Positions 43,464 to 54,394 are shown, counted from the first letter of the stretch. The stretch is DNA of 64,000 nt from Dokdonella sp. (GCA_023228465.1 JALOBC010000015.1:1-64000), one strand, 5' to 3'. Notes: a model not told the origin generated them from the letters alone. Program-made: numbers and translations.

Positions 43464-44048
43464 ATGAACGTTCGATTGAGCATCCACCCCCTTTGCCTCG
43501 CCGCAGTGCTGGCGCTGGCCCTACCCGCCGCTGCCCAGGCAATCGACGGCCCGAATGGCCCCCCCTCGTTCGATCCCGCACTGATGCAGTTTCAGGCCGA
43601 ATCGACAAATGATGCTGCAACGCCGCTGGCCACCGACAGTTATTACTTCATTCCGGCCAGCGCCTTCAATCGCATACAGAGCAATACCGAGACCACCTAC
43701 GTTGCCGGTGGCTGCATCCGCATCACCGGCGGATTCCGCTTCGCCACGACCGACATGCAGATCCCTACCGGGTCGAGCATCTACGGCCTGCGTGTGTACT
43801 ACAAGGATACCGACGCCAGCAACATGGTCAGGGGCTGGATCACGACCTACGATGGCAACTCGGTGTATGACGAACTGGTGGCGGTGGAAAGCGAAGTGTC
43901 AGTCGGCCATGGGTCGAAATATCTGGGCGTCACCCCCAGGCCCATAGTCGACAACTTCGCCCATGCCTACTCGATCGACATCGGGCAAACCGGATCATCG
44001 GCCAGCACGGCATTCTGCGGTGCGCGCGTCTTCTACAGCACGCCGTGA
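43464..44048 (+). CDS. Secreted protein of unknown family, paralogue 1
   Basis: A 194-residue exported protein with a signal peptide (SIHPLCLAAVLALALPAAAQA). Mature features are SYYFIPASAF, GGCIRITGGFRF, IYGLRVYYKDTDASNMVRGW and the end FCGARVFYSTP. The two Cys residues probably pair. The mature part looks all-beta. It is paralogous to the next gene over its whole length and shares the order FIPAS / C / LRxYY / FCGxR. I do not recognise the family. A good ribosome site (ACAGGAGTAGGCG) precedes the ATG. Codon use is visibly less GC-rich than in the neighbours. Confidence 0.75.
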   Translation: MNVRLSIHPLCLAAVLALALPAAAQAIDGPNGPPSFDPALMQFQAESTNDAATPLATDSYYFIPASAFNRIQSNTETTYVAGGCIRITGGFRFATTDMQIPTGSSIYGLRVYYKDTDASNMVRGWITTYDGNSVYDELVAVESEVSVGHGSKYLGVTPRPIVDNFAHAYSIDIGQTGSSASTAFCGARVFYSTP

Positions 44049-44056
44049 GGTGCACC

Positions 44057-44599
44057 ATGAAACACAATGGATTCTGGTTATGGCTCGGGATCGCCCTGGC
44101 TCTGCCCGCCGGCATGGCCATGGCAGGCCCGGCGCCCGATGCACCGCAAGCGCCCACGGCCACGCGCTGGATGTTCATTCCGGCCTCCTCATTCGTCCCG
44201 CGCAGCTCCAATTCGATCTACGACTACCACAGCGGCGCGTGCGTATCGGCAGCAACAGGCGTGACGCTGGTACACAAGTTGCTGCCACCCAACGGCGCGA
44301 ATCTGCGCTACATGCGGCTCTATTACCTCGACAATTCCGGCGCCACCAGAATGAGCGGATTCGTCTCGTCCTATGATGCCGCAGGCACACTGACGGATCT
44401 CACCCAGGTGCGCTCGTCCAATCGGGGTGATTATTCCTCCAGCCTCTCGCCGGCCATCAACCACATCGTCGATCGTGTCGACACGAACTACGCAATCAAC
44501 CTCCGTTTTGAGAGCGATTCCGATTCGATCTTCGTGGACAGCTTCGAAACCGCGCCGACCATGCGCTTCTGCGGCGTGCGCATGATGTGGGACGAGTAG
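44057..44599 (+). CDS. Secreted protein of unknown family, paralogue 2
   Basis: A 180-residue exported protein with a signal peptide (GFWLWLGIALALPAGMAMA). It repeats the layout of the previous gene: RWMFIPASSFVPRSS, SGACVSAATG, LRYMRLYYLDNSGATRMSGF, NYAINLRF and MRFCGVRMMWDE. Between the last two it carries an extra stretch, DSDSIFVDSFETAPT, where paralogue 1 has a short loop. It starts 8 bases after its neighbour's stop, so the pair is co-transcribed. Function unknown. Confidence 0.75.
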   Translation: MKHNGFWLWLGIALALPAGMAMAGPAPDAPQAPTATRWMFIPASSFVPRSSNSIYDYHSGACVSAATGVTLVHKLLPPNGANLRYMRLYYLDNSGATRMSGFVSSYDAAGTLTDLTQVRSSNRGDYSSSLSPAINHIVDRVDTNYAINLRFESDSDSIFVDSFETAPTMRFCGVRMMWDE

Positions 44600-44616
44600 C
44601 GTCCCGCCCGAAGGAA

Positions 44617-44645
44617 GCGGCGCCCGTGGGACTCGCGGGCGCCGC
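44617..44645. terminator. Strong hairpin after the secreted paralogues
   Basis: A 10-bp perfect stem (GCGGCGCCCG / CGGGCGCCGC) with a 9-nt loop lies 18 bases after the stop codon. No T tract follows, so factor-dependent termination or mRNA stabilisation is more likely than intrinsic termination. Confidence 0.5.
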
Positions 44646-44751
44646 CCCGGATCAAGGCCGGTTGTACCTGGCATGTCATGTGGCGAACCCCTCCGGTTCT
44701 TCACCTTCCTGGCGAATGGCTCTGGTCGTCACCTGACGGGGCCCGGTGGAT

Positions 44752-45015
44752 TCAATTCTGAAGTGCACCACTCACGCAGTGAGGTGGCGCAGGTGCGGTA
44801 GCCTGTGCAGCTTCACCGCCAAGTGGAACCACACATGGGCTACGCGCACCTGAGCCAGGACGAACGCTACCAGATTCAGTGCCTGCATGACGGAGGTTTC
44901 GCCGCTCGGCAGATTGCTCACGAGCTGCAGCAGTCGCCGAGCACGATCAGCCGCGAGTTGGCATGTAACGCGGGCAAGGAGGGCGACTACCGGGCACGCC
45001 AGGCGCATCGGCCGC
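44752..45015 (+). mobile_element. Left-end remnant of an IS30-family insertion sequence
   Basis: The fragment begins around ATTCAATTCTGAAGTGCACC, which looks like the terminal inverted repeat plus leader of an IS30-type element, and includes the first 58 codons of the transposase. The remainder of the element is missing and no matching right end was found nearby. The exact left boundary is uncertain. Confidence 0.55.
44835..45010 (+). pseudogene. Truncated IS30-family transposase (N-terminal part only)
   Basis: Reads MGYAHLSQDERYQIQCLHDG, then FAARQIAHELQQSPSTISRE and ending YRARQAHR. This is the N-terminal helix-turn-helix of an IS30 transposase. After about 58 residues the similarity stops and the catalytic DDE domain is absent. 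It cannot encode an active transposase. Confidence 0.8.
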
Positions 45016-45105
45016 ACAGGCTGAATTGCACGTTGACGCCCGTTTGCGCGCCCCAGTCGGCGAGCGCCGTTGTCGTTTCCAGGCGCGCGATGGCGAGAAG
45101 GACCG

Positions 45106-46755
<1,650 letters not shown>

Positions 46756-47183
46756 CGGACGGATCACCTGTTTGGGCACAAGACCAGGGTCATCGGGCAG
46801 GAAGCCGCACGCATTGGCGGCGCGCTGACGGCACGACAGTGGACCTTCCTGGCTATGCGTGGCAAGTGTCGATCGCACGACTCGCCAGCGCCGAACCGCG
46901 GGCGGCACGATCGGCGGCATTGGATCGACTCGTTTGCCGCTCGCGCGGCTTTCGGCAGGGTGCGGGGTGGGTGGTGATGGCATCAGGCGGGGGCCGGCGT
47001 CGCAAGTGGTGCGCCTGCACGGCGTCGATTGCGCGCCGACGCCCGCACGGGCGCACCTGGCGTCGAACCGTGCCACGCGCATGCGCGGCCCGGATACCCA
47101 CCAGCCGCCAATCGAGCGCCATGAGCCACCTTGCCGCTGGTTTACGCCCATGTAAGGGCAATCCACCGAAACCGAGGCGTGTG

Positions 47184-48260
47184 ATGAACAGAACATCGTT
47201 GGTCTGCTTGTCCCTGATGTCGATGATGTCCCTGTTGTGCTGGAGCGACCGTGCATTGGCCGTTGCCGCAGAGGCTTGCCCCGATCCCATCTTCATCCAG
47301 TCCTTCGACGACGCTACGGCAGTCGTGTGTCCACGTCCGAAGGCGCGTTTTGACTGCTTTGGCAGTTACGCAACGAGCTTTGGCGCACTTTCCTCGACGG
47401 GTGCCGGCCAGCCGATCCTGTGGACCATTGCCAGCAATGGCGGTCCCCCTGCCGCACCGATTTCCGTCGAGTTCGGCTCGTCATCGAGCAACGGCGTTGC
47501 CGAAGCCGATTTCGACGGCGATGGAGTATTCGATGTTGCGGTATACGACATCGACGTTGGCGGCTTCAGCTACCTGCCCTCCAGTGGTGGCGCAGCGGTG
47601 ACGATTACGTGGAGCAGCAACCCCAGCACCGATTTCTACACTGTGGTGGGTGATTATGACTGCGATGGAAAGTCCGATCCGACCTACGTCCGCTATGCAG
47701 GCGGGGCGATCGAATGGGTCATCAACACCAGTGGTCCTGGACCTGACCGGGCAGTCACTTTCGGCTCGTGGACGACCGACTACGTGCTCGCCGGGATGGA
47801 TTGGGACGGCGATGGCTGCGATGACCTGGGAACGGTCCGGATCGACGGCGCCAGCAACATGACCTGGCGCATTGGTGACGCCAGCAGCGGTGCATTGTTG
47901 CTGCAGCAGGTCTGGGGCAACCGCAGTACCGATTTCATCGTTCCCGGCGACTATCTCGGGGACGAACGGGCCGATTTCGCCATTTGGCGCTCCTTTGGCG
48001 CGGGCACCAGCGGGGAATGGCTGATCAAGGAAAACGGTGGGCCAGGCTCCCTGGCCCAAGTCTTCGGCACCCCCGGCGACTATGCCGTGCGTGACCTGGC
48101 GCTGCGCGGAGACTTCGACGGCGATGGCAAGGACGACATCGCGGTCAGGAAGAACGGCACGGCCATTTGGCAGTGGCGGCGCAGTTCCGACGCGGTGATC
48201 GACCAGGCGACGGTGGGCACGCCAAGCGGCTTTCCGATTCCTGCTACGGGCGTCCAATAG
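47184..48260 (+). CDS. Secreted FG-GAP/VCBS repeat protein
   Basis: A 358-residue exported protein. The signal peptide ends near DRALAVAAEA and is followed at once by CPDPIFIQSFDD. Five repeats of about 50 residues then each carry a calcium-loop-like motif: DFDGDGVFD, DYDCDGKSD, DWDGDGCDD, a degenerate DYLGDERAD, and DFDGDGKDD. This is the pattern of FG-GAP/VCBS beta-propeller repeats that bind Ca2+ and often mediate adhesion or matrix binding. The ATG follows GAGGCGTGTG. Partner and ligand are unknown. Confidence 0.82.
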   Translation: MNRTSLVCLSLMSMMSLLCWSDRALAVAAEACPDPIFIQSFDDATAVVCPRPKARFDCFGSYATSFGALSSTGAGQPILWTIASNGGPPAAPISVEFGSSSSNGVAEADFDGDGVFDVAVYDIDVGGFSYLPSSGGAAVTITWSSNPSTDFYTVVGDYDCDGKSDPTYVRYAGGAIEWVINTSGPGPDRAVTFGSWTTDYVLAGMDWDGDGCDDLGTVRIDGASNMTWRIGDASSGALLLQQVWGNRSTDFIVPGDYLGDERADFAIWRSFGAGTSGEWLIKENGGPGSLAQVFGTPGDYAVRDLALRGDFDGDGKDDIAVRKNGTAIWQWRRSSDAVIDQATVGTPSGFPIPATGVQ

Positions 48261-48443
48261 GGGGCGTCGACGTTCGCGCAGCGTGCCGCAGGCGAGTGAA
48301 ATGCAAGGAGGCGCCCAGGCAGCCTGAACCTGGCGGCTGCGGACGGACGGCTGGCAAGACAGTGCGCGCAGTCGGCGCACGCACTCGCGAGAGCGATCTC
48401 CATGCAACCACTGCGCTCCGGCGACGATCACGGAAAGTCGGCC

Positions 48444-50027
48444 TTACCCCCTCTTCAACGCCTGCCGCAGGGGATCCAGCAACGCGCCATAGCGCGGCGC
48501 ACGTGCCGTATCGCGGCGAATGGGCTGGCGCACCTGGCTGGCGCTGGCGGTGCGCACGCTGCGTTCGGCTTCGAAGTAGCGCAGGCAGACGGGATCGAAG
48601 GGCAGGCCGCAGAACTCGAGCAGGGCGCGGGTTTCGCCTTCGGTGTCGGCCACCAGCGCTTCGTAGGACTGGCCGCGGATGTGTTCTGGATGGCGCGCCT
48701 GCCAGTGCTGCATGGTGTCCGCGTAGTCGTGATAGCAGGCAGCGAGGTCGCCAAGGTCGTAGCTGTATTCATGGCCGGCCCAGAAGATCTGGCGAAAGCA
48801 GGACAGGCAGGTTTCCACGGGGTCGCGACGGCAATCGATGATGTGCGCGCCGGGCAGCATGGCGCGGATGGCACCGACCAGCATCCAGTTGCCGGGCGTC
48901 TTGTCGGTGAAGCGCGGGCGTCGTTCGCGCCATTTCGCGGTGCGTGCCAGGTACGCCTTACCGAGTCGCTGCCAGTCATCCGGCGTGGCCTCGCTCACCC
49001 AGGCCGGAAAGGGCCTGCCGCGGCGGCGCGATTCCTCGCCGATCAGCATGCCAAGGTCGGTCAGTTCGCTGCCGCCCTCGACCTGCGGATGGGCGGCGAG
49101 AATCTGCTCGGTGAGCGTTGAACCCGAGCGCGGCAGGCTGACGACGAAGATGACTTCGCCACCGAGGGCGGCATCCGGCGCGCCGGCCACCGGGCCATCG
49201 AAGCTGGCGCGCATCGCGCCGACCCAGGCGCGGAAGGCCGCGGCATTCCACGGGAAGCGCTGGCGTCCGAGCCGGTTCGCGGCGAGGTAGGCAGCAAAGG
49301 CGTCGGCGTGACGGTCGGCATCTTCCAACGCCTTGGCATGGGCGAACCCAAGGCCAATGCGCTCGTCCAGCGGCAATTCGCCGTGCCCACAGGCGGCCTC
49401 GAGCGCGGCCAGATCAGCCGCTCCGAAACGCACCGCCTTGAGGTTGGCCAGACCCCACCAGGCGTGGCCCGAAAGCGGCGAAGCGGCCAGCACCTGGCGA
49501 TACTGCGCTGCGGCAGCGTCGCTGCGCCCCAGCATCATCAGGGATTCGGCCAGCAGGAAGCGCGCCGACTGCATGCCCGGCTCCAGCGCCAGTGCCTGTT
49601 CCAGCGGTGCCAGCGACTCATCCAGCCTGGCCTGCAGCTGCAGCAGTTTGCCAAGGTTGTACCAGCCGCCTGCCGAGTGTGGTGCGAGCGTGCAGGACTG
49701 GCGCAGGGCAGCCTCGGCGGCGCCATGCTCGCCGGCATCGGCGAGCACGCCGCCGAGCTGCGCCAGGATCGCCGGATCGCGCGGGCGCAGGATCGCCGCG
49801 CGGCGCAAGGCGGTCGCGGCTTCGCCCGAACGCCCCAGGGCCGCCAGCGACAGGGCGTGTGCGCACAGCAGCTGTGGATCGTCTGGCACGGCACGCCGGG
49901 CCGCAGCGAAACAGCGCTCGGCGCTGAGCGGATCACGCTCGGCAAGTTTTTGCCGGCCGAGCCGGAACTGGCGCAGGGCCTCCGCCGCCGCAGGCGTGGC
50001 GGGAAATCGGGCGTCTTGCTCGGACAT
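48444..50027 (-). CDS. TPR-repeat sulfotransferase family protein
   Basis: A 527-residue protein in two parts. Residues 1-220 are tetratricopeptide repeats (RQKLAERDPLSAERCFAAAR, LAQLGGVLADAGEHGAAEAA, WYNLGKLLQLQARLDESLAP). Residues from about 270 form a sulfotransferase domain with the PAPS 5'-phosphosulfate loop VSLPRSGSTLTEQIL and the 3'-phosphate region CRRDPVETCLSCF. Similar fusions are frequent in proteobacteria; acceptors are unknown. The start MSEQDARFPATP is preferred because the 28 codons before it are unlike the family. Divergent from glmU. Confidence 0.88.
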   Translation of the reverse strand: MSEQDARFPATPAAAEALRQFRLGRQKLAERDPLSAERCFAAARRAVPDDPQLLCAHALSLAALGRSGEAATALRRAAILRPRDPAILAQLGGVLADAGEHGAAEAALRQSCTLAPHSAGGWYNLGKLLQLQARLDESLAPLEQALALEPGMQSARFLLAESLMMLGRSDAAAAQYRQVLAASPLSGHAWWGLANLKAVRFGAADLAALEAACGHGELPLDERIGLGFAHAKALEDADRHADAFAAYLAANRLGRQRFPWNAAAFRAWVGAMRASFDGPVAGAPDAALGGEVIFVVSLPRSGSTLTEQILAAHPQVEGGSELTDLGMLIGEESRRRGRPFPAWVSEATPDDWQRLGKAYLARTAKWRERRPRFTDKTPGNWMLVGAIRAMLPGAHIIDCRRDPVETCLSCFRQIFWAGHEYSYDLGDLAACYHDYADTMQHWQARHPEHIRGQSYEALVADTEGETRALLEFCGLPFDPVCLRYFEAERSVRTASASQVRQPIRRDTARAPRYGALLDPLRQALKRG

Positions 50028-50195
50028 CGACGACTGGCTCGCAAATGGACAGCTCACACGCTGCAAGCCGCTGAGCTTAGCAAGCCCGCCGGCACACCAC
50101 AGCGCCACCACTCGCTCCGTTCACCCCGCGGGCGGCGCCGGGTGTGGAGGAAACCGAGCTAGAATGCCCGCCTGCACAGAACGTGGGGAGTTTCC

Positions 50196-51563
50196 GTGAG
50201 CGGCATCCCGTTGCATGTGATCGTGCTCGCCGCCGGCGAAGGCAAGCGCATGAAGTCGGCCCAGGCCAAGGTGCTGATGCCGCTGGCTGGCCGACCGATG
50301 CTGGCGCATGTACTGGATACCGCGCGCAGGCTGCAACCGGCCCGCATCCACATCGTCTACGGGCATCGCGGCGACCAGGTGCGCGCCGCCGCCACCGACC
50401 TGGGCGACCTCACCTGGGTGCACCAGCCGCAGCAGCGCGGTACCGGCCACGCCGTGCAACTGGCAATGGCCGGCATCGCCGGCGCGGCGCGCGTCCTGGT
50501 GCTTTACGGTGACGTGCCGCTGATCCGCGTGGAGACGCTGCAGAAACTGCTGGCCACCGAGGCCACGCTGGTGGCCCTGGTCACCCAGCTCGAAAATCCC
50601 TACGGCTATGGCCGCGTGCTGCGCGACGGCATCGGCCGCATCCGCGCCATCGTCGAGGAGAAGGACTGCACGGTCGAGCAGCGCGCGGTCAACTGCATCA
50701 ACAGCGGCATCCTGGCCGCCGATGCCGGGCGCCTGCGTGGCTGGGTGGCGACCCTCGGCACCACCAACGCACAGCACGAATACTACCTGACCGACGTGTT
50801 CGCCAAGGCCGCCGACGAGGGCGAACCGGCGGCGGCCAGCCTGTGCATCGATCCACAGGAAGTGTTCGGCGCCAACGATCCCTGGCAGCTGGCCGCCCTG
50901 GAACGCATGTACCAGCGACGCTGCGCCACTCACCTGGCCGCCGCCGGGGTACGCTTCGCCGATCCGGTACGCTTCGATGCCCGCGGCGAGGTCAGTGCGG
51001 GGCGTGACGTGGAGATCGACATCGACGTCATCCTCGAAGGCCTGGTGGAGCTTGGCGACGAGGTGCGGATCGGCCCCTACTGCCGCATCCGCAATTCCAC
51101 CCTCGCGGCCGGAACGGTGGTGCATTCGCACTGCAACCTGGACGGCGTGGTCACCCACGGCCCCTGCAGCATCGGCCCGTACGCACGCCTGCGCCCGGGC
51201 ACGGATCTGGCTGCCGGCGTGCATGTCGGCAGCTTCGTGGAGACCAAGCAGGCACGCTTCGGCCGCGACGCCAAGGCCAACCACCTGAGCTATCTCGGCG
51301 ACGCCGAGATCGGCGCCGGCGTGAACATCGGCGCAGGGACCATCACCTGCAACTACGACGGCGCCTCCAAGCACCTGACCGCGATCGAGGATGGCGTGTT
51401 CGTCGGCTCCAACAGCTCGCTGGTCGCACCGGTGCGCATCGGCCGCGATGCCACCATTGGCGCGGGCTCGGTGATTGCCGGCGAGGCGCCGGCCGGCGAA
51501 CTCACGCTCTCGCGCGTGCGCCAGCGCAGCGTGCCGGGCTGGCGCCGGCCCGGCAAGCGTTGA
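50196..51563 (+). CDS. glmU: Bifunctional UDP-GlcNAc pyrophosphorylase / GlcN-1-P acetyltransferase
   Basis: A 455-residue enzyme making UDP-GlcNAc for peptidoglycan and LPS. The N-terminal uridyltransferase has [37 protein letters not shown] and the Asn/Gly block NCINSGIL. The C-terminal left-handed beta helix has hexapeptides such as IGPYCRI and [10 protein letters not shown] and the acetyltransferase His in [20 protein letters not shown] start with the ribosome site GTGGGGAG is used. In many relatives glmU directly follows atpC; here about 8.4 kb separates them, and glmS is not found downstream. Confidence 0.97.
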   Translation: MSGIPLHVIVLAAGEGKRMKSAQAKVLMPLAGRPMLAHVLDTARRLQPARIHIVYGHRGDQVRAAATDLGDLTWVHQPQQRGTGHAVQLAMAGIAGAARVLVLYGDVPLIRVETLQKLLATEATLVALVTQLENPYGYGRVLRDGIGRIRAIVEEKDCTVEQRAVNCINSGILAADAGRLRGWVATLGTTNAQHEYYLTDVFAKAADEGEPAAASLCIDPQEVFGANDPWQLAALERMYQRRCATHLAAAGVRFADPVRFDARGEVSAGRDVEIDIDVILEGLVELGDEVRIGPYCRIRNSTLAAGTVVHSHCNLDGVVTHGPCSIGPYARLRPGTDLAAGVHVGSFVETKQARFGRDAKANHLSYLGDAEIGAGVNIGAGTITCNYDGASKHLTAIEDGVFVGSNSSLVAPVRIGRDATIGAGSVIAGEAPAGELTLSRVRQRSVPGWRRPGKR

Positions 51564-51693
51564 CCGGCGCTCGTGCAGGAGCGCAACGCGTGTATCGTCC
51601 TGGCCTGCCGGCGCCTGCGCCAAGGGCAGTCGCCCGTCCGTCAGCCTGCCGCTTGGCGGCGCAGCGCGGGCCTGACCAACCACCCTGTTCCCA

Positions 51694-53004
51694 ATGAGCC
51701 TGCTGGAACCTGCAATGGAAGCACCCCTGCCCATCCTCGATGACGCACAGCTTGCGGTCATCGGCCTAGGCTACGTCGGCCTGCCGCTCGCGGTCGGCTT
51801 CGGCCGCCAGTTGCCGACACTCGGCTTCGACGTGAACGCCGCGCGCATCGACGAACTGCGCGCGCACCGCGACCACACGCTGGAGGTGAACGCCGAAGAA
51901 CTGGCGCAGGCGCAGCACCTGCGCTTTGCCACCGATCCGGCCGAGCTGGCGCGCTGCAATGTGTTCATCGTCACCGTGCCGACGCCGATCGATGCCGCCA
52001 AGCGACCGGATCTTTCCCCGCTGGAAGCGGCCAGCCGCACGGTCGGGCGCGCCATGCGCCGCGGCGACGTGGTGGTGTATGAATCCACCGTCTATCCGGG
52101 CGCGACCGAGGAAGTGTGCGTCCCCATCATCGAACGCGAATCGGGGCTCAGGTACCGGATCGATTTCCATGTCGGCTACAGCCCGGAACGCATCAACCCC
52201 GGCGATCGGGAGCATCGCCTGGAGTCCATCCTCAAGATCACTTCCGGTTCCAGCCCGGCAGCCGCCGATTTCGTCGACGCGCTATACCGCAAGGTGGTCA
52301 GGGCCGGCACCCACAAGGCGTCCAGCATCCGCGTGGCCGAAGCGGCCAAGGTCATCGAGAACACCCAGCGCGATCTTAATATCGCCCTGGTCAACGAACT
52401 GGCACTGATCTTCCATCGCCTCGGCATCGACACCGCCGAGGTGCTGGCTGCGGCCGGTACCAAATGGAACTTCCTACCCTTTCGCCCCGGGCTGGTCGGC
52501 GGCCACTGCATCGGCGTGGATCCGTACTACCTGACCCACAAGGCGCAGCAGATCGGCTACCACCCGGAAGTGATCCTGTCCGGCCGTCGCATCAACGACG
52601 GCATGGGCGAGCATGTGGCGCAGCGCGTGATCAAGCTGATGACCCAGCACTGCATCCAGGTGGTCGACTCGAACATCCTCGTCCTCGGCCTGGCCTTCAA
52701 GGAGAACTGCCCCGACCTGCGCAACACGCGCGTGATGGACGTGATCAACGAGTTCGCCAGCTACCGCGCCAACATCGACGTGTATGACCCCTGGGTCGAT
52801 GCGGCCGCGGCCGAACGCGAGTACGGCATCCGCCTCATTCCCGAACTGGCACCCGATCACTACGACGCGATCGTGCTCGCGGTCGCGCACCGGCAGTTCC
52901 TCACCCTGGGCGCGCGCGGCATCCGCGCGCTGGGGCGCCCGGGTTGCGTGGTATTCGACGTCAAGCAGGCGCTGCCACGCAGCGAAGTGGACGACCGCCT
53001 CTGA
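51694..53004 (+). CDS. UDP-N-acetylhexosamine 6-dehydrogenase (TviB/WbpO type)
   Basis: A 436-residue nucleotide-sugar dehydrogenase that oxidises a UDP-HexNAc at C6 to the uronic acid in two NAD-dependent steps. The N-terminal Rossmann motif is [17 protein letters not shown]. The family block [19 protein letters not shown] and the substrate-binding [10 protein letters not shown] follow. The nucleophile Cys lies in [17 protein letters not shown], and the central region is [17 protein letters not shown]. The closest types are TviB, WbpO and WbpA, which feed capsule or O-antigen synthesis; UDP-GlcNAc from GlmU is a plausible precursor. Alternatives are UDP-ManNAc dehydrogenases. Confidence 0.88.
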   Translation: MSLLEPAMEAPLPILDDAQLAVIGLGYVGLPLAVGFGRQLPTLGFDVNAARIDELRAHRDHTLEVNAEELAQAQHLRFATDPAELARCNVFIVTVPTPIDAAKRPDLSPLEAASRTVGRAMRRGDVVVYESTVYPGATEEVCVPIIERESGLRYRIDFHVGYSPERINPGDREHRLESILKITSGSSPAAADFVDALYRKVVRAGTHKASSIRVAEAAKVIENTQRDLNIALVNELALIFHRLGIDTAEVLAAAGTKWNFLPFRPGLVGGHCIGVDPYYLTHKAQQIGYHPEVILSGRRINDGMGEHVAQRVIKLMTQHCIQVVDSNILVLGLAFKENCPDLRNTRVMDVINEFASYRANIDVYDPWVDAAAAEREYGIRLIPELAPDHYDAIVLAVAHRQFLTLGARGIRALGRPGCVVFDVKQALPRSEVDDRL

Positions 53005-53023
53005 GGCCGCCGACCGGGCGGCC
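53005..53023. terminator. Hairpin just after the dehydrogenase gene
   Basis: A 7-bp perfect stem (GGCCGCC / GGCGGCC) with the loop GACCG begins immediately after the stop codon. No T tract follows, so termination efficiency is uncertain. Confidence 0.4.
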
Positions 53024-53049
53024 CCAGCGACGAACACGCGGCCGGCGAC

Positions 53050-53090
53050 CCGCCGGGCAGGGCCTCGGTCACCCGCCCGGCGGCGAGGCC
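53050..53090 (+). promoter_or_regulatory. Overlapping alternative hairpins before the cupin-like gene
   Basis: CCGCCGGGC (53050-53058) pairs with GCCCGGCGG (53075-53083), while GGCCTCG (53061-53067) pairs with CGAGGCC (53084-53090). The arms interleave in the order a-b-a'-b' and the 3' arms are adjacent, so the two stems probably exclude each other. Confidence 0.4.
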
Positions 53091-53154
53091 ACGCATACTT
53101 GTTGCCGGCCGCGGATCGCGCGAAACTCGCGCCGTCACACCCAGGGCGACTGTC

Positions 53155-54078
53155 ATGGACGGGGAATCTCGTGCGCTGATCGACCTCGATTGGGATCGCT
53201 TCCACCCGTGGCGCATCCAGCCAGTGCGCCATCGCCTGGCTGCGCATCCATTGCTGCAACCGGCGCAACTGGTGGAACTTGGCAAGCGGCTGGAACGGCT
53301 TGGGCGGGTGCGCACCCACAGCGACGACGCCACTCCGGGGACCTCCTTCAACGCCGCGCCGCGCCTGCACCCGCACCGCAAGTCGGCGGCGGAAACGCTG
53401 GCCGACATCCACGCGGCGCGCGCCTGGATGTCCCTGCTCAACGTGCAGGCCGATCCGGTCTATCGCGCCCTGGTCGATGCGGTGCTGGACGATATCAGGC
53501 CCAGCGTGGAGCGCAGCGACCCGGGCATGTGCTATCGCGGTGGCTGGATCTTCGTCACCTCGCCGCGCACGGTGACCCCCTTCCACTTCGACAAGGAGCA
53601 CAACTTCATCCTGCAGGTGCAGGGGCGCAAGACGCTCTACGTCTGGGACCACCGCGACACCGAGGCCGCCAGCGAACGCGCACGTGACCGTTTCCACGCC
53701 ACCCACGAGCGCGACCTGCTGGTCTGGCGCGAGGAACTGCGCGAGCGCGCGCAGGTCTTCCACCTGGAGCCCGGCCAGGGCGCCTACATGCCATCCACCA
53801 GTCCACACATGGTGGAGAACGGCGACGGCCCCTCGATCACCATGAGCTTCACCTACTACACCCACGCGACCCGTCGTGACAGCGCGCTGCACAGCCTGCA
53901 CGAACGCCTGCGCGGGCTTGGCATCGCCCTGGCCCCGGTCGGCCATCGACCGGCGGTGGACGCCATGCTCCATCACGTCGGAGGCAGCGTGCGGGCGGTA
54001 CGCCACGTGCTGCGCAAGCTGGCCGGGCGCCCGGTCTTCCCCACCAGCGCACCCTACGCCTTCACGGAAACCTACTGA
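53155..54078 (+). CDS. Cupin-like (JmjC-type) putative Fe(II)/2-oxoglutarate oxygenase
   Basis: A 307-residue protein. The central jelly roll has the metal motif TPFHFDKEHNFILQVQGRK (HxD pair) and the distal His in MPSTSPHMVENGDGPSITMS, as in JmjC-like cupin hydroxylases. Residues 1-110 have no assigned domain, and the C-terminus is helical and basic (VRAVRHVLRKLAGRP). It may be a hydroxylase acting on a protein or a peptide precursor. It sits on the same strand between a UDP-sugar dehydrogenase and the NRPS-PKS genes, so a tailoring role is possible but unproven. Confidence 0.7.
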   Translation: MDGESRALIDLDWDRFHPWRIQPVRHRLAAHPLLQPAQLVELGKRLERLGRVRTHSDDATPGTSFNAAPRLHPHRKSAAETLADIHAARAWMSLLNVQADPVYRALVDAVLDDIRPSVERSDPGMCYRGGWIFVTSPRTVTPFHFDKEHNFILQVQGRKTLYVWDHRDTEAASERARDRFHATHERDLLVWREELRERAQVFHLEPGQGAYMPSTSPHMVENGDGPSITMSFTYYTHATRRDSALHSLHERLRGLGIALAPVGHRPAVDAMLHHVGGSVRAVRHVLRKLAGRPVFPTSAPYAFTETY

Positions 54079-54173
54079 GCGGCAGGCGCTTGCGGCGGAT
54101 CCGCATCCCGCGCGACCCACCCGATCCCCGAGGAACTTCGGACCGACAGACGCGCCGACAGCAACCCTTCACC

Positions 54174-54201
54174 TTTACATCAATACAGTTGCGCATACTG
54201 T
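54174..54201 (+). promoter_or_regulatory. Candidate promoter of the NRPS-PKS operon
   Basis: TTTACA (54174-54179) and TACTGT (54196-54201) are 16 bases apart in an AT-rich patch within very GC-rich DNA. They lie 38 bases before the small leader ORF and 180 bases before the first synthetase gene. Confidence 0.45.
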
Positions 54202-54238
54202 GACGTACCGCACAAACTACACGCCCGGGGAGGGCGAC

Positions 54239-54394
54239 ATGTACGGACCAGCATGCGATGCCGAGATTATCCGGGGCGGATTCGCGGCCTCTGGACGGCA
54301 CGTCGTCCGATTCCGCCCAGTCGTCCCACCCGCGCCGAGGGGGGGACAGGCTTGCATTTGCAGGCGTGCCCTGTCAGCCAATGACCCGATGTGA
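54239..54394 (+). CDS. Small ORF overlapping the start of the NRPS-PKS gene
   Basis: A 51-codon frame whose ATG has the best ribosome site in the region (GGGGAGGG, five bases from the end of GGAGG to the ATG). It encodes a basic, Pro/Arg/Gly-rich peptide beginning [15 protein letters not shown] and ending SANDPM, with three Cys residues. It reads 14 bases into the synthetase gene, so it could couple translation or act as a leader peptide. No similarity is recognised and it may be non-coding. Confidence 0.35.
   Translation: MYGPACDAEIIRGGFAASGRHVVRFRPVVPPAPRGGQACICRRALSANDPM

Noticed and set aside
53050-53090. H-type RNA pseudoknot
   Set aside because: The two 3' arms are directly adjacent, with no loop to cross a 9-bp stem, so both stems can hardly form together. 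Reported instead as alternative hairpins.
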